The notes under the pieces: model-generated | What the model was told of the DNA's origin: nothing | Database searches by the model: none | What the model saw: the letters and a program-made list of their open reading frames with translations, nothing else | Shown here: piece after piece, positions 55,964-64,000 of the stretch | Numbering within the stretch: the first letter of the stretch is position 1 | Layout: every line of letters begins with the position of its first letter | Made by a program: the position numbers and the translations under genes | NCBI GenBank assembly: GCA_015143295.1 | Contig: CM026551.1 | Span: forward strand, 18,032,543-18,096,542 | From: Tetracentron sinense | Lineage: Eukaryota; Streptophyta; Magnoliopsida; Trochodendrales; Trochodendraceae | Reading direction: 5' to 3' | DNA: 64,000 bases

Positions 55964-56132
55964 GGGAAATGCTATTGAGACTCCTTTAGGGCCGAGACCA
56001 CTGAGACGGTGCTCTAAGAGCACGGGATTTCAGGTGTGGCTTACCATGTGAAATGGGCCCCACTTGAATCCCATGCTCTTAGAGCACGGTCTCGGTGGTC
56101 TCAGCCCTAAAGGGGTCTCAGTAGCAAAGTCC
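55964..56132. mobile_element. MITE with 9-bp target duplication TATTTCTAA
   Basis: Exact flanks at 55955-55963 and 56133-56141. Ends GGGAAATGCTATTGAGAC and reversed GGACTTTGCTACTGAGAC; arms of about 65 bp. The paired repeat at 48253-48261 has a single TATTTCTAA, fitting the empty site. Confidence 0.85.
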
Positions 56133-56728
56133 TATTTCTAATACACAAATGGAAATGACCAAAGTAGAAGGTTCCCAATTCTTTTCCCTCTTTCTTCTCT
56201 CTTCCCCTCTTCTACTTTCTCCTTCCCCTTTTCTCTAACTTCCATCAAGACACACATTTGCAGGAGCAATAGTGGCAGAATGAACACAAGATTTCTAATT
56301 CTCTATTTTTTCCATGTTCTACTTTTCCCTGCATCCTGGTGTAACACGTTTGATCATATGTCATTGAAGTTAATCTGCTAGATAATAAGCTTCAACTTTG
56401 TAAAGTCCAGTTTTAGATTGGTTAATTTTATAAAACAAATCATTGTTAAGAGTGTCTCAGTCTAAGAAAGTTCAAGCGTTAAAAATCATGTGAAGATGAA
56501 ACCAAAGCAACCCAAAAAATGCTTTGAGAATGATATTTATGGAATAACTTTAGTGTTAAAAATGATTATTCTTTGTGGTCTTAATTACCAAACCACCATT
56601 GCCCAAGGCATGTTTTGGGTTGCTTTGGTTAACTGTTCGAATAGAGTTCTAGTTCATAGTTAATCTACACTAATTGGAACCCATGACCATTTTTTGGGTT
56701 GCTTCGCCACAGCCCAAAGTGATGTAGT
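56133..56728. repeat. Dispersed repeat, occupied copy (left part)
   Basis: Aligns with 48253-48850. It is interrupted at GTAGT by the solo LTR and continues at 59106. Confidence 0.8.
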
Positions 56729-59105
56729 TGTAGAGACCCGAACCTTCTTTCATGTCTTTAATACAATTATTATAGGTATATTAGTCTTTTGTTATGTTTT
56801 TATGCACATTCAATTATATCTAAATGGTGTAGCGTGGTTTAAATCTTTAAGTATTGTTATGGTGAAAAATCAGACCCGACGATCGATTGCAGGAGAAGCA
56901 ACGATCGATTGTCCAGAACCTGAAATCTGGGTAGGCCCTTATTTGTGCAACGATCGATCGTCCTGAATGAGAAAACTTGGGAAGGTTCTGTTTTTTCAAC
57001 GATTGATCGCAGTAGATGTGATGATTGATCATCAGGCGAACGACGATCGATCGCCCAATATAACGATCGATCACAAGCAGCAATTCAGGTTTTTAGAAAT
57101 AGTTACGGAAATAAGGGTTTTAAACCCCTACCCTATAAAATAGCACTTCGAATTTGAGGGTTTTAAACTCTAGAGGGTTTCTAACTTAATTAGGGAGAGA
57201 TTTTGGGAAAATCCTAGGGTTTCAAGAGGATTTGCCTTGAAGGAGAAGGAATTTTTTTGGAGAAAAAGAGATTTAGCTTGGAGATCAACTCCAAAACTTG
57301 AAAGAGCTTCATCTAGCGATTTGAATCTAAGGGAAGGATCCCTAAGGTCAATATCTTTTCTAATTCAACCTTAGTAATGTTTTTATATTAAGATATAAAT
57401 GTTTTTGGATTATCAAGATATTTACATGAATATGCATAAATTGAGGAATTGAAATATGAATTTATGTCAACATCCTCTCTAATCTATCTCTTGTATTGTT
57501 AGTATGATTATTGAATTAGTAGGAAATAGTGAATTAGTATGAAATTTACATGTTTAAGTAAGTATATGGATAGATTTGCATGTTAGAGGTTAGATTGAAT
57601 CTTGGATTATGGATACATAGAAATGATGGTGGATGGGTTAAAAATAGAGAAGAGATGGATTATGAATGTGTGAATGCGGTTAAGGATGAGAATGTTATGG
57701 TTATGGAATGTGAAAATGGGAAGGGCATTGTATACATAACTAACGCATGATAAGTGTTTGTTAAAATGTTTAGGAACACTAAGTATGAAAATAATGATAT
57801 TAAAATATTTGTATGAGTACGATAAGATATGCTATGATAAATTATGTCTATTAATGTTGTTAGAAATATTAACATGAGCATGACAAGATATGATATTATG
57901 ATAAATTATGCTTATTCATGGTGATTGATATTCGGGTAGGCCAATGCTTAGAAGAAGTCCTCTATGTCGGGAATTTTCTAATTAGGGAGATGTAACCTAG
58001 CGGAGTTTCTTGACGGAGGACCAAATCTAAGCAATGATCGAGCTCAGATACTTATAATTACGACACTCAAGCACAAGTTCACATATATGGTAGATTACAA
58101 GTCTCACGTGTACACAAGATGACATAGACATGGACACTGCACATTAGATACTGAAATACAAGTTCAAGAACTCTGAACACTGAAATACAAGTAAAATGAC
58201 TCTGAATACTGTAATACAAATACAAGAAACAAGAACAAGTACAAGTACAAGGACACTGCATGATTTTATAAGGACCCTGAATTTTAAGTAGCTCCAATAT
58301 TCGTTGATGCTCTCCACGGATAAGATTTCAAGTCCTGGATAATTATCATGGACATTTGGTATCTAAGAGCTCTAGGGGCTTACACTTCTGTCGATGCACC
58401 TCTATGAATTTAATACAAAGACCTCGATGACTACTTTTATGGGAAAACAAGCATGCATGAAACTCATACTACAAGTGCAAAAGTCACACAAGTACACAAG
58501 TCAAGATGATGTCAAGATATGTTCACATGTTTCCGTACTCTGATTATGTACATGTTATATGGAACTGTTATTGATATTGTAATTATCGCATGAAATGGAT
58601 ATTGAACATGTATATGTATTATTGCTATTGTTAGTTAGATTAGATATCCGTTGAGTATTCAATGCTCAATCAACCTTTTATTGTCGTTCAGGTCTAGCAC
58701 AAGATCAAGCAGCTACTCCTTGGGAAGAAGAGGAGTACTTTGAAGAAGGAGAAGTATGTGAGCTTCCAGAAGAGAGAGCTAGAGATTTTGATAGTTATCC
58801 TTACTAGTAGATCGTAATTTACTTTATGAGTAGTATTATTTTAGACTTATGTTATTTTATGATGTTGCATAGATTGTTTACTATTATTTGATGACTTTAT
58901 TCTATCCGATCATGGTTAGTTATGTGGGCTTATTTGAATTGTTCAGGATGGTTTGGATTATATATATCGGAAGAATTTTATAGTTACTATTTTGGGAGAA
59001 TTATCTTTTAGTTTTGTCTTATTGGTATGAAGGTTAAGCAGAGATAGGTTATGTGGCGGACCCAAAGTCTCATTGTGACTGAGGTGGGGTTTTGGGGTCA
59101 TTATA
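56729..59105 (+). mobile_element. Gypsy-type solo LTR with GTAGT duplication
   Basis: Starts TGTAGAGACCCGAAC; ends GGGGTCATTATA, next to GTAGT at both sides (56724-56728, 59106-59110). The expected CA end has become TA. U3 holds seven CGATCGAT-type sites (56879-57070), followed by a TATA-like CCCTATAAAATAG at about 57131. GTTGAGTATTCAATGCTCAA (58650) parallels the 36012-38338 LTR. No internal region. Confidence 0.8.
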
Positions 59106-59439
59106 GTAGTATAACAAGATTTTTAGAAGGATTTTGTTCCTCAATCTCCTGCTATAGCACTCGGGCTTACAATTGTAGGTGTACATAATCCAAACGGGAG
59201 ACTACATTAAAGGAGAGTGTACATATCCAAACGGGAAACTACATTAAAGGAGAGTGGACTACCAAATCCTTTTTTGAATGAAGCCTTGATATTGTAACAC
59301 TTGGCCTCAACATAAACCAACACAAGTGGTCGTTTTGAACCTTCCGTTACGAATTTAAGAGATAAACCATATCAACATGAGCTCCGAACCCAGGGACGGG
59401 CTGCGGGGGTTCGTCTCTCTTTAACTGTGTTTAAGCTTA

Positions 59440-59700
59440 ATTAAATTAAGGTTAATATATTTTTTTTGTAAAATTCAAGATTAACCTTACGGGTGAATGA
59501 ATCTTAACCACAGTTAGTGGATGTTAAAAGGGACACATAGCAACTCGTAGATCGTCTTTTAAATGTGGTTAAGCTTAATCAACTTAAGGTTAATATTTTT
59601 TTTCTAAAAACCAAAGTTAGATGGATGAAATTTAGGGTGAAAGAATCTTAACCAAATTTAGTGGGTGTTAAAAAGGGACACGTGGCGATTGTAGAGGCCT
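59440..59700. repeat. Two more units of the TTAACCACAGTTAG family
   Basis: Core copies at 59503-59540 and 59648-59686 with the same GGATGAA..GTGAATGAATCTTAACC lead as the array at 51740. Confidence 0.65.
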
Positions 59701-59892
59701 GCTCATTCAATCGAAAAAAAAATAATTTTTCATATATATAAAATATTGAAAAATTAAAAATACAATTAATTTTATTTAAATAATAACTCTCTCAAACCCA
59801 TTGCCCAAAAAAATCAGTGGTTGCACCCGAACCCCCAAAACCCATACTTGGCCTCCCGGCCAAAGGAAAATTTCCTAGCTCCGCCCCTGGTT

Positions 59893-60067
59893 CCGGTTGA
59901 AGAGATAACATGAGCAACCCAAAGTTTGCCTTAAGGCAGAGGTAGTTTGGGAATTACAAGTATAAAGGAGAGATATTTTTGTCAACTAAAATATCTTTCT
60001 ATAATTCCCAAAGTATCTGTCAAAGGCAACTCTTGGGTTCCTCTAGTTATCTCTTCGATTGGAGTTT
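59893..60067. mobile_element. MITE with GAGATAAC ends, copy 1
   Basis: Left GGTTGAAGAGATAACATGAG, CAACCCAAAGTTTGCC; right reversed CCAATCGAAGAGATAACTAG, GAACCCAAGAGTTGCC. Confidence 0.6.
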
Positions 60068-60257
60068 TTGTTTTATCTCATATTTTAATTAGGAGTTTTT
60101 GAGATATCGCTCTCTTCCAAAAGGATTTTAGATTGACTATCATACCCTTAGTCAAGATATTACCTTATGAGGCCTGCTAGCCCTACTCTATTCTCTACTC
60201 ATCCAAAAACCAACTCCCCTTAACAGTAAGGACAAGTGTTGATATTTCATTAATATT

Positions 60258-60400
60258 CCGTTTGTTTTGATGTAAAATTGGGAAAAACAAATGAAATTCA
60301 TGGAAAATGTCAATTGTCATACAGAAAATACACGCGAAAATGACATTTTCGTGAAATTCTTTCGTTTTCCCCTATTTTACATGAAAACAAACGAAGCATA
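60258..60400. mobile_element. MITE with CGTTTGTTTT ends
   Basis: Arms of about 55 bp: CCGTTTGTTTTGATGTAAAA then GGGAAAA; right reversed TCGTTTGTTTTCATGTAAAA then GGGGAAAA. TGACATTTTC lies at the inner edge on both sides. Confidence 0.7.
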
Positions 60401-60939
60401 AGTATTAGTTTTTGGTTGAGAGTTGAAGATGCTTGAGAGTAGAGTTATAGTCTCAATCATATACTTCTAAGCTCCTGTAGTGGTAGTGATAATTCGCGTT
60501 ACTTTTCCATATTACCTTGAGAATGTGTATAAACCATCATTTTTCTTATGAAAATTTTATTTCTTAAACATGTTGAAGGATGTTGCACCCGCCATGAGAG
60601 TTTGGAAAAAAAAATTGAATTTTCGATTTGGAGTAGCACTCTATATGAGAACATGAGGTGTTTTAAGGAGCATCAAGGTTGATGCTCCAGCCACAGCCCA
60701 TCTTTTCGGAAAATCAGAACCCTTCATTAATGAGTTTCAATCACACTTTGATCTTACATGTTTGATGATGATTGAGATATCTGCGATGCCAAACGGAGGG
60801 CTCACAGTTAGATGTCTTCAATGCGCTTTCCATCTAAATAAACGACAGCTTTTATCCTAAGTTATCTTCTTTTTCTCAAATTTTTTTTAAATTAACAAGT
60901 TTAGGAAAAGAAATAACTTAAGAAGAGGTAGGATAACAC
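60401..60939. other. Gene-free interval
   Basis: No recognised feature. Confidence 0.4.
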
Positions 60940-61090
60940 CCCGCCCTCTTGCGCCAGTGGTTGGGGTGTGGCCTCTAGAGGTGGGAGGTCAGGGGATCGA
61001 ATCCCCTCGAGTATGAGTTGCAAGAACTCCCCTACCCAATGCTAATCCCTAACAGCCTAACCAATTCAAGATTACTAACGTAGGCACATG
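60940..61090 (+). repeat. tRNA-derived SINE-like sequence 1
   Basis: A box A-like CAGTGGTTGGGGTGTGG is followed by a box B-like GGGGATCGAATCCCC (60992-61006), then a non-tRNA tail. It does not fold as a normal tRNA (no proper acceptor pairing). Confidence 0.5.
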
Positions 61091-61230
61091 ATAACTCGAG
61101 CAAAAACAAAAGAGGTACGATAATAATAATAGCTCTTATCCATATGAAATTGACAACTTATAACGACTCTTTCCAACTTTTTTGACTTGTCTAGAGACTC
61201 TGACCAGGACAAATAAGTTTTTTTTTTTTT

Positions 61231-61390
61231 TTGGGTAATCAGCTATATCAATTATCTATTTATGTCAGGGTCAAGGGGTTAGGTGGGTTAGAACTCAAGG
61301 GTCACTCAACGGCCACACCAGGACTAACACCAGTCATCTCCTCCGCAAAGGGAGATACTCTACCACTGGGATCCCAGGCGTGTAGGACAA
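61231..61390 (-). repeat. tRNA-derived SINE-like sequence 2
   Basis: On the minus strand CCTGGGATCCCAGTGGTAGA with GTATCTCC resembles a tRNA-type start with box A; box B is not clear. Confidence 0.35.
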
Positions 61391-61440
61391 ATAAGTTTGA
61401 AAAGCATAAAAAAAAGTTGTCAAATTATTTTTTTTAACCC

Positions 61441-61550
61441 CACGGGGGTGTAGCCCAGTAGCCGAAGGATGAACCGTAAACCTAGAGGTCTTGAGATCGA
61501 TTCTTGGGCTCCCCTCAGAATGGCTGTATGGGCACGTTTATCAAAAACAA
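61441..61550 (+). repeat. tRNA-derived SINE-like sequence 3
   Basis: GGGGTGTAGCCCAGTAGCC (box A region) and GAGATCGATTCTTGGGCTCC (box B region) are spaced as in a tRNA, with an A-rich tail. Confidence 0.5.
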
Positions 61551-61579
61551 AAAAATTCTTTTATTTTTATTTTTTACAG

Positions 61580-61690
61580 TCTAGTTAGTGGGTTAGTATC
61601 TGCTCTAAGAAAGAGTGGGGAAACCACAACACCCACCACCCTCACAGACTAAGACTCGAACCCGGAACCTCCCTCCTAGTGAGGGGACAA
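61580..61690 (-). repeat. tRNA-derived SINE-like sequence 4
   Basis: Reverse complement has GGTTCCGGGTTCGAGTC (61669-61653), a near-canonical box B, preceded by CCTCACTAGGAGGGA. Confidence 0.55.
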
Positions 61691-62574
61691 CCAAACTAAA
61701 ATTCATATATTCTATTGGACAGTGAGGCTCAAGGCTCATTTGGCCCATGCTTCTACTTTTTTTTTTCCTTTTTATGTATTCTCATCCTGTTTCCACTTCT
61801 TGATAATCATATTTATATAATAAAATAATATAAAAAGTAATTTATTTGTTACATGTTCGTACATTGTTACAGAGGGGGCGATGGTCAATTGACTTAGGGC
61901 GAAACTCTCACCATTGTAATGGCAAGTGTTGTCCATGTGAACGGTATAAATCACAATTTTCTCCTTTTAAAAAATTATTTAATTTCTTGAACTATTAAAG
62001 GGTAGCAACTCTAGGGTATATATTGTTTAGAGTTTTTCATGGAGTGCTCTTGCAATAGTCACCATATTTGACCTCTGCTACAATTTCGGTTGATTTTCTC
62101 TAACTAATTAAAGCATGTCGGAAAAGATCCAAATTAGTAATGGACTTGGTACACCTTAGATAATTGTAATCAAATTGGTTAAGAGTCATATCCCACTTTA
62201 ATTGTGTAGACCTAAAGCATTAAAATGATCTTAGCTTTTGAAAATTCAGACCACGAAAAAACAATTTTAAAAAAGTAGCATTTAGTGCTTTCAGATTCTA
62301 TTAAGTTATAAATAGGATATTTTAGTTCCCAACTCCACTGGCCAAGGAGACAGTTGTTAAGATAAAATAAAGATAAAAAGTATCAGTTGTTAAGATAAAA
62401 TGTGACTGCGTGCCATTAGATGTTTGGACTAAAGCATTGGAACTTCCATTATGCCAAGTGAACAAGTGTTTGGTAGAGAGTGAGAGTAGAGGTTGATTAA
62501 GAGTAGGGCTAGCCCTCCTTTTCATAATCAATATTGAGGAAGAAGAAGCCTTATATTACTTAAGAGTTACAAAT
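61691..62574. other. Gene-free AT-rich interval
   Basis: No recognised gene or repeat apart from a short GTTAAGATAAAAT duplication near 62350-62400. Confidence 0.4.
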
Positions 62575-62760
62575 TGGAGCTATAGTTCAAGAGATAACCG
62601 GAGCTCCCTTAGAGTATGCCTTATTAATAGGGTAATTTAGGAATTATAAATATAAAATAATTATATGTTTATCATATTAATATTTTTATGTAATTCTAAA
62701 AATGCCCCTATGTCATATGTTAGGCAGTTGGGGGTTCTCTCTTGAACCAGAGCTCTTGTT
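62575..62760. mobile_element. MITE with GAGATAAC ends, copy 2
   Basis: Left GGAGCTATAGTTCAAGAGAT; right reversed AGAGCTCTGGTTCAAGAGAG. Same family as 59893 and 62875. Confidence 0.5.
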
Positions 62761-62874
62761 TGTTGGTAAACTCAAATTAATATTTTTTTCTTGTTAATTA
62801 ATTTTTTATTTAATTAGTTGCATACATTGGATATTAGATCCAAACCATTTTTTAAAGAGATACCTATGAACAGG

Positions 62875-63050
62875 AGCTCTGGTTTAAGAGATAACCGCAG
62901 CAACCCCAAAAATGCCTTTGCGGTGGTATTTTCAAAATTACAGGAAAATAGTTTAATTGACAAAAATGCTCTTATTTTATGTTTATAATTATCAAATTAC
63001 CTGCCATATGGAATAACTTCAGTTATCTCTTCAGCGATAGCTCCTATTCA
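62875..63050. mobile_element. MITE with GAGATAAC ends, copy 3
   Basis: Left GGAGCTCTGGTTTAAGAGAT; right reversed GGAGCTATCGCTGAAGAGAT. Confidence 0.6.
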
Positions 63051-63067
63051 TAGTTAATCTATTTTTT

Positions 63068-63179
63068 AATCAAAAAGTTGCAAACCACCAAATTAATTAA
63101 ATCAAAGAACTTTGTACAAAATAAATCAAAAAGTTGCAAACCACCATATTAATTAAATCAAAGAACTTTGTACAAAATA
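63068..63179. repeat. 56-bp tandem duplication
   Basis: AATCAAAAAGTTGCAAACCA begins at 63068 and 63124; the two units are almost identical. Confidence 0.9.
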
Positions 63180-63353
63180 ATAACAGGGACCAGCAAACCC
63201 AAATGCTGCTGCATGCCCTCCTTGCGAGGTCGTGAGTAGGGCTGCACATTGGGTGGAGTTTTGGCTTAAAAGCCTTTGTAAATGTATCAGGCTTTGGGCT
63301 AGGATTATTCAAAAATCACAAAAAGTCAAGCCTAAACCCGGCCCATGCAAATT

Positions 63354-64000
63354 CATGATGGTTGCATTCCCACATGCATCAACTCGGCAGAGATGGAACT
63401 ATTATCTGCAAAACTCATCTGAAATGATACACTTGAAAAAAGATTTTAATTTTAACATATTATGACCACTAGAAAAGTATCATTTTGGAATCACTTGAAA
63501 ATGTGGACTCTAAGGATCAAAGCCTCGTCTTTGCAGGGTGACTCAAGTCAACACAAAAAGAAATTAAATATAAGTTGATATTTACCACAAGGAGAATGGT
63601 CGAATGCTCGTGCCAATTGCGTCAACCCTTTAATCACCTCCTAAAGGGCAAAAGATCAAACCACTTTTGGATGTGGACCTATCAAAAAGTAATTTGACTT
63701 TTTCTTTTAGGACGATTAAGAGTTCATGCCATTGGTGCTAGCACTCCTCTTACTACAATAACTAAGCTCAGTGCAGTTAATTCGTGGCCTAGGCGGTCGC
63801 CTAGGCCTTTTTGGGGGTGGGGCGCCTGACTAGGTGATTAGGCAGTCGAAAATAGCTAGGCGGTTGCCTAGGCGATGCCTAGACGCCTGGGAGTTCGGTA
63901 TCGAGGCGATCGCATATGCGGTCTGCCTTATAAAAACTGTTTTTTTAATTAAAGAATGATTAGTATAATTAATTTGATTTATTATTTTAATTAACTTAAG
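63354..64000. repeat. Dispersed repeat, right copy, with a 390-bp insertion
   Basis: Matches 24-270, but 63561-63950 is extra and contains the GCCTAGGCG-type palindrome cluster (63786-63890). The window ends inside this copy. Confidence 0.8.

Noticed and set aside
60940..61690. Functional tRNA genes
   Set aside because: Box B-like motifs exist but the acceptor and D arms do not pair properly; SINE origin fits better.

Overview
The window looks like nuclear DNA of a flowering plant. It is AT-rich with long poly-A/T and (AT)n runs. Its gene pieces have plant-type introns, and it carries a plant cytochrome P450, a V-ATPase subunit B leader, a DUF1218 exon, a BDA1-like ankyrin gene and many plant transposon families. 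Gene density is very low, and most of the sequence is layered mobile elements. I cannot name the species.

Only one gene is clearly intact: an intronless CYP89A-type cytochrome P450 on the minus strand (45210-46733), with a TATA box 5' of its ATG. A second probable coding gene is not visible as one open frame. Seven small exons between 18423 and 19582 join in phase at canonical GT/AG sites into a 177-residue protein; a TATA box at 16295 and a leader intron precede it. I do not recognise its product with confidence; its tail loosely recalls the N-terminal part of Helitron Rep/helicase proteins.

Layout. 1-10 kb: transposon remnants, a copia LTR with primer-binding site (1622-1860), an intact DUF1218 exon (3370-3570), two head-to-tail Helitron-like copies (6211-7071) and a broken ankyrin/PGG gene (7826-9037). 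9.4-10.3 kb: a 58-bp minisatellite. 10.3-13.5 kb: a LINE 3' end split by an insertion with a CTAAG duplication. 16-19.7 kb: the spliced gene. 20-27 kb: a copia remnant, a Helitron terminus, a hAT-type element with an 8-bp target duplication, and duplicated RNase H pieces. 27.7-33 kb: a Helitron end with a decayed 3' half of a TANGO2 gene just inside it, sitting in the second intron of a V-ATPase subunit B leader. 33.3-41.7 kb: an LTR element inserted into a palindromic MITE and itself holding two solo LTRs. 42-49 kb: the P450 among MITEs. 49-54 kb: a truncated gypsy element, a long-TIR element with internal tandem repeats, and a copia copy. 54-60 kb: an LTR fragment, MITEs and a solo LTR whose empty site survives at 48.8 kb. 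60-64 kb: MITEs and a cluster of tRNA-derived SINE-like sequences. The window begins and ends in two copies of one dispersed repeat.

The genes do not form a pathway; the common theme is nested insertion, fragment capture and decay. Many insertion events can be read from exact target-site duplications. A core of about 36 bp containing TTAACCACAGTTA and a CACGTG-like end recurs at about 14 places in several element types.
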